Shown: piece by piece, positions 32,953 to 41,129 of the stretch
How positions within the stretch are numbered: position 1 is the stretch's first letter
Layout: each line of letters starts with the position of its first letter
Assembly: GCF_900091725.1 (NCBI RefSeq)
Contig: NZ_FMBW01000087.1
Coordinates: forward strand, 310,001 to 374,000
Source of the DNA: Streptomyces sp. DvalAA-43
Lineage (GTDB): Bacteria > Actinomycetota > Actinomycetes > Streptomycetales > Streptomycetaceae
Length of the DNA: 64,000 nucleotides
Direction of reading: 5' to 3'
Translations under genes and position numbers: made by a program
Notes under the pieces: model-generated
Told to the model about the DNA's origin: nothing
Database searches by the model: none
What the model saw: only the letters and a program-made list of their open reading frames with translations

Positions 32953-33546
32953 CTACCGGACGGGAACCTCGCTCCCGAACAGCATCCAGGGCGACTGGTC
33001 GTACGAGGCCACGCCAGCCAACTGCGGCTGCATCGCGGCGATCTCGTGCCGCACGGCCAGGGTGTCCGGCCAACTGTCGAAGTACGTGGTCCCGTTGATG
33101 ACGACACCGCTCCAGTCCGTTGCCGCGGAAGCGCCCTCGCGGTCGACGACGAAGCCGATGCAGAGCACGGACGCCCGCCCGATCGCCTCCCTGATCGCCC
33201 TCGCGGCCACTTCCTGCTCGTCCCGGCTCAGCAGGCCGAAGCCGAATTCCAGCGCGACGACACCGTCCCGCATCCGGCGGACGCGTGCGGGGACGCCGGT
33301 ACCGCTGTTCACCCACAACAGGAAGTCGACCCGGTCGAGCCGCTGCAGCCCGGCCAGGAGGACGAGTTGTTCCCTGGTCACCCACGACGGTGTGCCCCGC
33401 GGACCGGGTCCGGGGCCGAGGAGCGTGACCCGCCGTGTGACCGGGTGGCTGAGCCGCAGCCCCGCCGCGTCGAGATCACTGAAGAGCGACTCGGAGTCCG
33501 GGCGGCTCCAGCCGAGGTGGTACGAGTAGAAGAAACCGTCACTCAT
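32953..33546 (-). CDS. Hypothetical protein upstream of the toxin gene
   Basis: 197 aa cytosolic-looking alpha/beta protein starting MSDGFFYSYHLGWSRPDSESLF. It has VDFLLWVNSGTGVPARVRRM, VALEFGFGLLSRDEQEVAARAI and VICGF-like strand patterns, and ends YDQSPWMLFGSEVPVR. It lacks a signal peptide and a catalytic motif. It is on the toxin strand, 195 bases upstream. Size and position would suit a second immunity protein, but no family was recognised. The ATG at 33546 follows GGGGTGATG. Confidence 0.7.
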   Translation of the reverse strand: MSDGFFYSYHLGWSRPDSESLFSDLDAAGLRLSHPVTRRVTLLGPGPGPRGTPSWVTREQLVLLAGLQRLDRVDFLLWVNSGTGVPARVRRMRDGVVALEFGFGLLSRDEQEVAARAIREAIGRASVLCIGFVVDREGASAATDWSGVVINGTTYFDSWPDTLAVRHEIAAMQPQLAGVASYDQSPWMLFGSEVPVR

Positions 33547-33760
33547 CGACACATCACCCCATGCAAGACAGGTGGAGCGTGCAGTTCCAGGTGCGTGCGG
33601 GCACGCCTGACAGGGCGCTCGTGCAGGGCGCCGGTCAGGTGGCTCACCTTTGGTCGTGCACGAGCCTAATGAGGCCCGTTCGCCGGGGCGTGGGCCCAGG
33701 GACCCAGGGGCGGGCCCCATTGGACAGGGCGGTGAACGAAGGACCGGACCACGTGAGGGA

Positions 33761-33835
33761 CAGGACACCGGACGGGCACGGTGGGCAGGACGCCGGACGG
33801 ACACGGTGGGCAGGACGCCGGACGGACACTCCGGA
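33761..33835 (+). repeat. 25-bp tandem repeats in a 346-bp intergenic region
   Basis: The unit is CAGGACGCCGGACGGACACG plus GTGGG. Copies lie at 33761-33785 (two changes) and 33786-33810 (perfect), with a partial copy from 33811. GGAC-based shorter units continue to about 33870. The rest of 33547-33892 holds no gene. It presumably carries the divergent promoters of the hypothetical gene (32953-33546) and the DinB gene. Confidence 0.8.
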
Positions 33836-33892
33836 CAGCGGGCCGGACAATGCGATGGACAGCGGGCGGCCCGTCGCGGATCGTGTACGCCG

Positions 33893-34396
33893 ATGACACG
33901 CACCGATTCGCCTCCCGCATGGGACGAGCGCACCCAGCTGGCCACCTTCCTCGACTACGTCCGTGACACCGCACGCGCGAAGTGCGAGGGCATCTCGCCG
34001 GACGACGCCCGCCGGGCCCCGCTGCCCGGCTCTCCCCTGATGACGGTCGCCGGGCTGATCAACCACCTCAGCTGGGTCGAGTACCACTGGTTCGAGGTCG
34101 CCTTCCTCGGCGGTGAGGACGAGGGGCCGTGGACGGACGAGGACCCCGACCGCGAAATGCGCATCGCGGTGGACATGCCGCTCGCCGATGTGCTGTCGCT
34201 GTACGCGGAACGGACCGCCCGCTACCGCGAGTTGGTCGCCTCGCACGACCTGGACACACCGGCCGCGCGCCCGCGCCGCGACGGCGCGCACCCCGATCTG
34301 CGCTGGATCGTCCTGCATCTGATCGAGGAGACCGCCCGGCACAACGGCCACCTCGACCTGATCCGGGAGATCGTCGACGGCACCACCGGCGTGTAG
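33893..34396 (+). CDS. DinB/DUF664 family protein
   Basis: 167 aa four-helix-bundle protein. Metal-binding histidines appear in LINHLSWVEYHWFEVAF and in the C-terminal LIEETARHNGHLDLIREI, the DUF664 signature. DinB-like proteins include thiol-dependent transferases; in Actinobacteria mycothiol is the usual cofactor. The specific reaction is unknown. The ATG at 33893 is one codon upstream of a second possible ATG-less start, and no strong ribosome site is visible. Confidence 0.85.
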   Translation: MTRTDSPPAWDERTQLATFLDYVRDTARAKCEGISPDDARRAPLPGSPLMTVAGLINHLSWVEYHWFEVAFLGGEDEGPWTDEDPDREMRIAVDMPLADVLSLYAERTARYRELVASHDLDTPAARPRRDGAHPDLRWIVLHLIEETARHNGHLDLIREIVDGTTGV

Positions 34397-34434
34397 GACG
34401 GTGCGGCGCGCAGATGGCGGCGCGCCGCACCGTC
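34397..34434. terminator. Bidirectional terminator between DinB and LLM oxidoreductase genes
   Basis: A perfect 14-bp stem GACGGTGCGGCGCG / CGCGCCGCACCGTC has a 10-base loop. It begins directly after the DinB stop and lies 26 bases from the convergent gene's stop. Confidence 0.85.
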
Positions 34435-34460
34435 GGCCGTCCAGCTGTCCAGCCGCCCGG

Positions 34461-35330
34461 CTATCCGATCGCGGCGGCGGCGGGTGCGATGTGCTCGGCG
34501 ACCTGGTGGACGAAGCTGACCGGGTGCCGGTCGGGCAGCAACTGGATCTCGCTGATGCCCAGGTCCGCGTACGCCTCCGCGTCGGCGAGGAACGCGGCCG
34601 GCCGGTCCAGCACCGGGCCGTTGTACATCACGGTCTTGGCGATGGCGTCGTAGTCACGGCCCTCCGCGGCGCAGTGGGCGCGCAGCACATCGAGTTTGCG
34701 GGCCACTTCCTCCTGGTCGGTGGCGAAGAGGTTGCACGCGTCCGCGTAACGGGCGACCAGCAGCAGGGTCTTACGCTCGCCCCCGCCTCCGATCATGATC
34801 GACGGCCGGCCACCGATCGGCTCGGGCACGCACAGCGTCTCGGCGAGCCGGTAGTGCCTGCCGTGGAAGGGTCCGTTGTCGTCGCTCCACATCTGGAGGC
34901 AGATCCGGATCGTCTCCTCCAGCCGTTCGAACCGCTCGGCGACCGGGACCACGGGCACTCCGAGCCCGTACTGTTCCCGCTCGTACCAGGAGGCGCCGAT
35001 GCCCAGCCTGGCCCTGCCGCCCGAGAGCACGTCGAGGCTGGTGACGATCTTCGCCAGGAGGCCGGGGTGCCGGTACATCACCCCCGTGACCATGAGGCCG
35101 AGCGTCATCCGCTCGCTCAGCGCGGCCACGTAGCCGAGGGTGGTGTACCCCTCCAGCATCGGTTCGTCGGCGACGCTCCGCCCGGTCTCCATCTGGAAGT
35201 AGTGGTCCATCACGGTGAACGACGCGATCCCCGCCTGTTCGGCGATCCGCACCGACTCCGCGAGCGTGGGCGCGATGAGCGCGGGGTCGGCCGGTGTCGA
35301 GTAGTTCCAGTAGTGCAGCCCGAGCTTCAT
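34461..35330 (-). CDS. LLM-class F420-dependent oxidoreductase
   Basis: 289 aa luciferase-like TIM barrel. It shows MKLGLHYWNYS, FTVMDHYFQM, LTLGLMVTGVMYRHPGLLAKIVTSLDVLSGGRARLGIGASWYE and IMIGGGGERKTLLLVARYADACNL. This set is characteristic of the F420-dependent LLM group common in Actinobacteria. The substrate cannot be inferred from context. The ATG at 35330 gives the usual family N-terminus; the longer frame upstream is arginine-rich and non-coding. Confidence 0.88.
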   Translation of the reverse strand: MKLGLHYWNYSTPADPALIAPTLAESVRIAEQAGIASFTVMDHYFQMETGRSVADEPMLEGYTTLGYVAALSERMTLGLMVTGVMYRHPGLLAKIVTSLDVLSGGRARLGIGASWYEREQYGLGVPVVPVAERFERLEETIRICLQMWSDDNGPFHGRHYRLAETLCVPEPIGGRPSIMIGGGGERKTLLLVARYADACNLFATDQEEVARKLDVLRAHCAAEGRDYDAIAKTVMYNGPVLDRPAAFLADAEAYADLGISEIQLLPDRHPVSFVHQVAEHIAPAAAAIG

Positions 35331-35675
35331 GTCCGGCCTCCAGAGGCCGAGGGGGCGGGTCCGGCCGGGTTCCCGTACGAGCTCTCCATCGGCGTACCGC
35401 CTCCTGCCCGACGCACTCGACCACCGTGCGTGGTCGGCTGTCACGCTACGCGAGGCACTGCTCGTCGGCATGTCGGACGACGTGCCGGGGCGGGGCGGGA
35501 CGGGTTCCACGGCCGGGCGCGCGCGGGCCGTCTCTTCGCGCAGCGCTCCCCGGGCGGTCACGCCCCATTCATCCCCGCGTCGATCGATGCGGGCGAAGTA
35601 GGGACACCCCTCCCGTTTCTCCCTCTCCCTACTCTTCCTTCTCCCTCTCTTCCTCTCTCGCTCCAGGAGTCACCC
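35331..35675 (+). other. Divergent intergenic region with a 58-nt polypyrimidine tract
   Basis: No gene is seen. Bases 35607-35664 are almost pure C/T with purines only at 35615, 35631 and 35660. The tract contains TACTCT (35630-35635), which fits a TANNNT -10 hexamer about 40 bases before the HAD start. It could be both promoter and unstructured mRNA leader of the HAD gene. Confidence 0.5.
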
Positions 35676-36374
35676 GTGCCCGCACCTTCCCCCGGCCCCG
35701 GCCCGCGGCCCGCCCTGGCCGCTGTCCTGTTCGACATGGACGGCACGCTGGTGGACACCGAGGGGCTGTGGTGGCAGGTGGCGCGCGAGGTGGCCGCCCG
35801 CATCGGTCACCGCCTCACCGACGCCGACGCCCCCGAGGTCGTCGGCCGGGCCGTCGGGGACACCGCGGCGCACCTGGTACGGGTCACGGGCCGGGACGAC
35901 ACCGAGCGCGTGGCGGCGGAGCTCGGGGACGAGTTCTTCCGCCGGGTCGACGCGGGCGCACCCCTGCGCCCCGGCGCCCAGCGGCTGCTGTCCCGGCTGG
36001 TGGACGAGAACGTACCGTTCGCCCTGGTCAGCGCCTCCCCGCGGACGGTGGTCGATTCGGTGACCCGGGGTGCGCTGGCGCACGTGCCGTTCGCGTTCAC
36101 CCTCTCGGCCGACGACACCGTACGCACCAAGCCCCACCCCGACCCCTACCGGGCGGCGGCGGAACGTTTCGGGGTGCCCCCGGAGGCCTGTGTCGCCGTC
36201 GAGGACTCACCGGACGGCGCCGCGTCGGCCGAGGCGGCGGGCTGCACGCTCCTCGTGGTGCCCTCGCTGCTCCCCGTACCGCCCTCGCCGCGACGGATCT
36301 TCGCCGACAGCCTGGCCGGGATAGACGCGGCGGACCTGCGCCGCTACGTGGAAACCGGACCGCAGACGGGCTGA
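35676..36374 (+). CDS. HAD-superfamily hydrolase (beta-phosphoglucomutase-like subgroup)
   Basis: 232 aa. All four HAD motifs are present: FDMDGTLVDTE (nucleophile Asp), LVSASPR, the Lys of RTKPHPDPY and VEDSPDGAASAEAAG. The cap is inserted after motif I, as in subfamily I phosphatases/mutases. It acts on a small phosphorylated metabolite; the substrate is unknown. GTG 35676 has CAGGAG upstream. It converges with the MFS gene 52 bases away; no clear hairpin was found between them. Confidence 0.92.
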   Translation: MPAPSPGPGPRPALAAVLFDMDGTLVDTEGLWWQVAREVAARIGHRLTDADAPEVVGRAVGDTAAHLVRVTGRDDTERVAAELGDEFFRRVDAGAPLRPGAQRLLSRLVDENVPFALVSASPRTVVDSVTRGALAHVPFAFTLSADDTVRTKPHPDPYRAAAERFGVPPEACVAVEDSPDGAASAEAAGCTLLVVPSLLPVPPSPRRIFADSLAGIDAADLRRYVETGPQTG

Positions 36375-36426
36375 GGGCGGGGCGGTGGTGTCGCGGGCCG
36401 TGCACGCGGTGACGTGGGACGGCGGG

Positions 36427-37626
36427 TCACGCCTCGGTTTTCTCCGGGCTGGCCGAGGCCGCCGGTTCCGGTGTTGCGGGGGAGGGCGCGGCAGGGCGGC
36501 GCGTGGTTCCCAGGTGCCAGAGGAGGGTCAGGGCGCTGACGCCGGCGGCCACCGGCCCCAGTTCGGCCGGGGCAAGCCCGAGCCACCCCTGAGCCAGTCC
36601 GCCGAGTCCTCCGCCGAGGGCGATACCGACGTAGAGCGCTGAGGAGTTGAGGCCGAGCAGGACCGGTGCGGCGGCGGGGCCGAGTGAGATGAGCCGGTGC
36701 TGCTGGGGGACGACGATGACGCCGACGGTCAGACCCCAGACCACGGCCCAGACCAGGGTGGAGGCGAGGGCCCGGGTCGTCAATGGGGTCAGGACCAGGG
36801 CGAGAGTCGCGAGGGCGAGGGCGCCGGTGAGGACGTGCGCGGAGTCGTGGCGGTCGACCAGGCGCCCGGCGGCGATGTTCCCGGCCAGGATGCCGACGCC
36901 CCAGGCCAGCAGGATCAGGGTCAGGAGCGATTCGCTGCCGCCGGTGGCGTCCCGCAGGGTCGGGCTGATGTAGGTGTAAAGGGTGTAGGCGCCGAGGAAG
37001 GCGAGTGAGGTGACCGCCAGCAGGGCCAGTACGCGGCCCTGTTTGAGGGGGCGCAGGCGGTCGGGCAGCGAGGCGGCGGGGAGCCTCACCCCGGGGAGGC
37101 CGACGGCGATACCGACGGCCGCCAGCAGGCCGATCCCGGCGACGGCCCACAGGGTGATGTGCCAGTCGGTGCGGCCGATCAGAGTGCCGAGAGGCAGCCC
37201 CAGTGCGGTCGCCGACGTCAGGCCGCCCAGGACGAAGGCCAGGGCCCGGCCGCGGCGTTCCGGCGGTGCGATGGCCGCCGCGGTGCTGGAGGCGGCGGAG
37301 TTGATGATTCCCGCTCCCACGGCGGTGACGATGCGGGCGGCCATCACCACCCCGTAGCTCGTTCCTAACGCGGTGACGACGTTGCCGACCACGAACACGG
37401 TCAAGGCGATCAGCAGTGCCGAACGCCGGTCCAGGGCACCGGTGAGGGCCCCCATGATCGGCGCGGACAACGCCATCGTCAGGGCGAAGACCGTCACCAG
37501 CTGACCGGCCGCCGGGGTGGAGACCTCCAGGTCGGCGGCGATGGAGGGGAGCAGGCCCGCGATGACATAGCTGTCGGTGCCGACGGCGAACGTCGCCGCG
37601 GCCAAGGGGAGGAGTCGTCTGAGCAC
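36427..37626 (-). CDS. MFS transporter, DHA1/sugar-efflux type
   Basis: 399 aa with 12 membrane segments. Motif A-like GALTGALDRRSALLIAL lies in loop 2-3 and ARIVTAVGAGIINSAASSTAAAI in TM4-5, as in drug:H+ antiporters and AraJ/SotB-type exporters. GTG 37626 is chosen; the upstream extension covers the palindromic operator. It is divergent from an ArsR-family repressor 122 bases away, so expression is presumably induced by the exported compound. Confidence 0.9.
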   Translation of the reverse strand: MLRRLLPLAAATFAVGTDSYVIAGLLPSIAADLEVSTPAAGQLVTVFALTMALSAPIMGALTGALDRRSALLIALTVFVVGNVVTALGTSYGVVMAARIVTAVGAGIINSAASSTAAAIAPPERRGRALAFVLGGLTSATALGLPLGTLIGRTDWHITLWAVAGIGLLAAVGIAVGLPGVRLPAASLPDRLRPLKQGRVLALLAVTSLAFLGAYTLYTYISPTLRDATGGSESLLTLILLAWGVGILAGNIAAGRLVDRHDSAHVLTGALALATLALVLTPLTTRALASTLVWAVVWGLTVGVIVVPQQHRLISLGPAAAPVLLGLNSSALYVGIALGGGLGGLAQGWLGLAPAELGPVAAGVSALTLLWHLGTTRRPAAPSPATPEPAASASPEKTEA

Positions 37627-37681
37627 GGATCGTGCCGCCCTTCCGGAGCAGTGCGGAGGTGGATGGTCGGCACTGTAAGCA

Positions 37682-37705
37682 ATACATGGACGCTTGTCCA
37701 TGTAT
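37682..37705. promoter_or_regulatory. 24-bp palindromic operator between the MFS gene and arsR-type gene
   Basis: Perfect 10-bp arms ATACATGGAC and GTCCATGTAT flank GCTT. It lies 56 bases from the MFS start and 43 from the regulator start. It is the natural binding site for the adjacent ArsR-family repressor. Confidence 0.7.
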
Positions 37706-37748
37706 CAATGAGTGGATAGGCTGGCCCCATCACGGACGGAGAGAAACG

Positions 37749-38081
37749 ATGCGTGAGGTGTCCCAGCCGGCGACCGAGGCGATCCGGATGGTGGAGGTGC
37801 TGCGCGCGCTGGCCGACCCGGTGCGGCTGGAGATCGTCCAACGGCTCGCCGCCTCCGGCGAGGAGAGCTGCAACGCCATCGGCGGCGACCTGGACGTCCA
37901 CCAGACGACGCTGTCCCACCACTACCGAGTGCTGCGCGAGGCGGGCGTCACCTGGACCACCGTCAAGGGCCGCTCCCGGCTGGTGCGGCTGCGTAGCGAC
38001 GACCTGGACGCACTCTTCCCCGGCCTGCTCGAATCCGTACTGAACGGGGCCCGCCGCCCGCGCCCCGCCGCAGGGGGCTGA
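37749..38081 (+). CDS. ArsR-family winged-helix repressor
   Basis: 110 aa. The HTH reads VLRALADPVRLEIVQRLAASGEESCNAIGGDLDVHQTTLSHHYRVLREAGV, followed by a beta wing (TTVKGRSRLVRL). It has a single cysteine and no ELCVCDL metal box, so a non-metal ligand is likely. The ATG follows GGAGAAACG. It is divergent from the MFS exporter and expected to repress both through the palindrome between them. Confidence 0.9.
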   Translation: MREVSQPATEAIRMVEVLRALADPVRLEIVQRLAASGEESCNAIGGDLDVHQTTLSHHYRVLREAGVTWTTVKGRSRLVRLRSDDLDALFPGLLESVLNGARRPRPAAGG

Positions 38082-38084
38082 CAC

Positions 38085-38323
38085 GCACCAGGCACCCACC
38101 TCGGCCCGCAGGAAACGCAGTTGCGGCCGTTGCGGCGGGCGCACTCCTCGATCACCTGGGCCTGGATCCAGCGGAAGCCGACGCCCGGCTCCGTGAAGCA
38201 CCCGTACCGGCCTGCGGGTCGCAGATGGGCGGAGCACCCCGGGACAGGGCGGACGTTGCCCGATGTGGCATCAGCCACGGACCGGGCAGGGCGTCCGCCA
38301 GGTGCGTCGCCCCACAGGCACAC
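38085..38323 (-). pseudogene. Possible gene remnant or small ORF antisense to nothing known
   Basis: The frame encodes VADATSGNVRPVPGCSAH...AGRYGCFTEPGVGFRWIQ and then VIEECARRNGRNCVSCG. It has near-uniform G/C third positions over about 45 codons and five cysteines. It does not resemble an arbitrary shadow frame, yet it has no good ribosome site, and its frame runs on into the antisense of the ArsR gene without its own stop. It may be a truncated gene. The remainder of 38082-38381 is the kinase promoter region. Confidence 0.3.
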
Positions 38324-38381
38324 ACCGACTGTTCACCGCGACTCGCCACCACGGGTTGGATACCTCAACTATCTTATATCC

Positions 38382-41015
38382 GTGGACCAGTTGATCACCG
38401 AAGATCCCCCGAGCATCGGCCCGTACCGCCTGATCGCCCGCCTGGGCGCGGGCGGCATGGGCCTGGTGTACCTCGGCCGTTCGGAAGCCGGGCGGACCGT
38501 GGCCGTGAAGGTGGTGCAGGCCGAGTATGCCCAGCACCCCGAATTCCGCAGGCGGTTCGCCCGTGAGGTAGCGGCGGCCCGGCGGGTGGGCGGTACGTGG
38601 ACGGCGGCCGTGCTCGACGCCGACACCGAGGCGCGGGTGCCCTGGGTGGCGACCCAGTACATCCCCGGACCCGATCTCACCACCGTCGTCGCCAAGGACT
38701 TCGGGCCGCTGCCCGAGCACTCGGTCCGCACCCTCGCCAACCGGCTCGCCACGGCCCTGGAGTCGGTCCACGGAGCGGGGTTGATCCATCGCGACCTCAA
38801 GCCGTCCAATGTGCTGGTGACGGTGGACGGGCCGCGTGTGATCGACTTCGGCATCGCGCGGGCCATGGACAGCCTCGCCGGGGACAGCCTGCACACCCGC
38901 ACCGGGATGCTGATCGGCTCCCCCGGTTTCATGTCGCCCGAGCAGGTGCGCGGACTCGAACTCACCCCGGCCAGCGATGTGTTCTGCCTGGGCGCGGTCC
39001 TCGTCTACGCCGCCACCGGCCGCCTGCTCTTCGGCGCCACGGAGACCGGTCTGAACGCGCACCTCTTCCGGATCGCGGAGGAGGAGGCGGACCTCACCGG
39101 CGTTCCGGAGTCGCTCGTCGACCTCGTACGCGCGTGTCTGCACAAGGACCCGGCACAGCGGCCCACGCCCGCCGAGGTGGCCGCACGCACGGCCGCCGAC
39201 CAGGACGGCGAATGGCTGCCCGGTACGGTGCTCGCCCAACTCGGGCGCCATGCAGCCCAGTTGCTCGACTTTGCCCCGGATGCGCGGACCCCGCGGCCGG
39301 ACCCGCGCATCCCGGCCCAGCCGGGGCCTTCCGGCCCGGCCCAGCCGGTCCCCCCGCAGCCCGCGTACATACCGACGACCCCGGCGGGCCAGCACCCGGC
39401 CGCCGGGTCCGGGGCACCTGCGGCCGGGGCCGGGTCCGGGGCGGCCGCAGGTCCGGCGGCGCCCCCGTTCCCCGACGGTGTCCCGGCTCCGCATCCCATG
39501 CGGTGGTGGGGGCTGGGGATGGCCTCGCTGGCGCAGCTGCTGGTGCTGATCGGTACGGCGGTCACGAATGCCGCGATGCCGGCCATCTACGTCGCCATGG
39601 GCCTCTCCTCCGACTCCATGCGCCTGTTCTCCACCGTCTACATGCTGGGCTTCGGCGTACTGCTGCTGCTCGGCGGGCATCTCTCCGATCTCCTGGGCCG
39701 CAAACGGGTGTTCGTCATCGGCTCCGCCGGACTCGCGGCCGCCTGCGCGATCGGCGGTCTGGCCTCCTCCAGCGGTCTGCTCATCCTCGCCAACGCCCTC
39801 CAGGGCATGTCCGCCGCGCTGCTCTCGTCGTCCGCGCTGGCCCTGGTGTCCGCCGGGTTCGCGGACCCGGCCGATCCGAAGGAGCGCGGCAGGGCCTTCG
39901 GGATCTACGCCGCGGTCGCCGGGAGCGGCATGGCGTTCGGCATGTTCGCGGGCGCATGGCTGACCGAGGGGCTGAGCTGGCGCTGGTCCCTGTACGCGAC
40001 CGCCGGGCTCGCCCTGCTCCTCACGGTCTGCGCGGCCCCCCTGGTGCACGACCCCCACCCGGTCCGCACCCCCGCCCGCGCCGACGTACCGGGCCTGCTG
40101 CTCGGCACCGCCGGGCTCGCCGCGCTCGCCTTCGGCTTCGACCGGGCCCAGGTGGTCCACGACGGCGCCCTGGCAGGTGGGGGTGGCTGGACCACCCCCC
40201 TGACCCTGATCCTCCTCGTGGGCGGCGCACTCCTGCTGGGAGCTTTCGTGTGGCGGCAGGCCGGTTCGCCCGGCGCGCTCGTCCCGGCGCGCCTCCTCGG
40301 GGACCGCAACCGGGTGGGCTCCCTCCTCGCCCTGCTCGTCCTCGGCCTGGGCCTGCTCGTCACGTTCCTGGTCCTGACCAGGTATCTCCAGGTCGTCCTC
40401 GAATACCCCGTGGCCCGGAGCGGCACGGCCCTGCTGCCCATGGCCGCCGCGGCCGTCATCGCCGCCACCCAGGTCGCCGCCCGGCTGTGCCACCGGCTGG
40501 CGCCCCGCAATCTGATCGTGCCGGGCCTGCTGCTGACGGCGGCCGGCCTGGCGGTCCTGACCGGCATCGATGCCGGCAGCGCGTACACCGCCCAGGTGCT
40601 GCCGGGCACGCTGCTCATCGGCTTCGGCGCCGGTCTGGCCTTCACGCCCCTCTTCACCACCGCGACCGACGGAATCGCCCCGCAGGACTCCGGCGGGACC
40701 TCGGCGGTGGTCCTCGCGGCCCAGAACCTGGGTGGCTGGGCCGCCTGGCCCCTGTTCGGCACCGTCCTCGCCTCGGCGGTCTCCGCCCGGCTGTCCGGCG
40801 CGTCGGACATTCCCGCTCCGCTGGTCGCCGCCGCCGAGGCCGGTGTCCCGTTCAACGGGCACAACCTTCCGGAATCGCTCTCCGGCGCCCTGGAGCGGGT
40901 CAACGCGGCGGTCATGGACGGGTACTCCGCCGTCCTGTGGTGGACGGTCGGCCTCACCCTCCTCGCGAGCCTGCTCGCCGCTCTGATGATCACGGCCAGG
41001 GCTCCCCAGCGGTGA
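38382..41015 (+). CDS. Ser/Thr protein kinase fused to a DHA2-type MFS exporter
   Basis: 877 aa. The N-terminal Hanks-type kinase (about 1-275) is intact: glycine loop GAGGMGLVY (22-30), Lys43, catalytic HRDLKPSN (136-143), DFG (155-157) and SPEQ. A Pro/Ala/Gly linker (about 300-372) leads to a 14-TM MFS domain (about 373-870) with motif A GGHLSDLLGRKRVFVIG. GTG 38382 directly follows TATCTTATATCC, so the mRNA is probably leaderless. Most Streptomyces kinases of this kind end in a sensor domain; here an exporter replaces it. Phosphorylation-gated export is inference. The fusion is seen directly: one uninterrupted frame. Confidence 0.9.
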   Translation: MDQLITEDPPSIGPYRLIARLGAGGMGLVYLGRSEAGRTVAVKVVQAEYAQHPEFRRRFAREVAAARRVGGTWTAAVLDADTEARVPWVATQYIPGPDLTTVVAKDFGPLPEHSVRTLANRLATALESVHGAGLIHRDLKPSNVLVTVDGPRVIDFGIARAMDSLAGDSLHTRTGMLIGSPGFMSPEQVRGLELTPASDVFCLGAVLVYAATGRLLFGATETGLNAHLFRIAEEEADLTGVPESLVDLVRACLHKDPAQRPTPAEVAARTAADQDGEWLPGTVLAQLGRHAAQLLDFAPDARTPRPDPRIPAQPGPSGPAQPVPPQPAYIPTTPAGQHPAAGSGAPAAGAGSGAAAGPAAPPFPDGVPAPHPMRWWGLGMASLAQLLVLIGTAVTNAAMPAIYVAMGLSSDSMRLFSTVYMLGFGVLLLLGGHLSDLLGRKRVFVIGSAGLAAACAIGGLASSSGLLILANALQGMSAALLSSSALALVSAGFADPADPKERGRAFGIYAAVAGSGMAFGMFAGAWLTEGLSWRWSLYATAGLALLLTVCAAPLVHDPHPVRTPARADVPGLLLGTAGLAALAFGFDRAQVVHDGALAGGGGWTTPLTLILLVGGALLLGAFVWRQAGSPGALVPARLLGDRNRVGSLLALLVLGLGLLVTFLVLTRYLQVVLEYPVARSGTALLPMAAAAVIAATQVAARLCHRLAPRNLIVPGLLLTAAGLAVLTGIDAGSAYTAQVLPGTLLIGFGAGLAFTPLFTTATDGIAPQDSGGTSAVVLAAQNLGGWAAWPLFGTVLASAVSARLSGASDIPAPLVAAAEAGVPFNGHNLPESLSGALERVNAAVMDGYSAVLWWTVGLTLLASLLAALMITARAPQR

Positions 41016-41081
41016 CGACCGCCGGAGTCCCCGCAGGAACCCTCAACGATCAACCCTGAGGCCCGAGTTGTGCGTCACCGG

Positions 41082-41112
41082 CACCGAGAGGGCAGCCCCT
41101 GCCCTCTCGGTG
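41082..41112 (+). terminator. Perfect hairpin between the kinase-MFS gene and the serine hydrolase gene
   Basis: A 14-bp stem CACCGAGAGGGCAG / CTGCCCTCTCGGTG has a CCC loop. It lies 67 bases after the upstream stop and only 4 bases before the GGAGG ribosome site of the next gene. It could terminate the first gene or form an attenuating leader for the second; no U-tract follows. Confidence 0.65.
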
Positions 41113-41129
41113 ACCTGGAGGAAAGACGC

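Noticed and set aside
30799..33669. 956-codon plus-strand frame opposite the toxin gene
   Set aside because: It is antisense to the membrane, linker and nuclease domains of the toxin; the apparent repeats come from the Gly/Ser linker.
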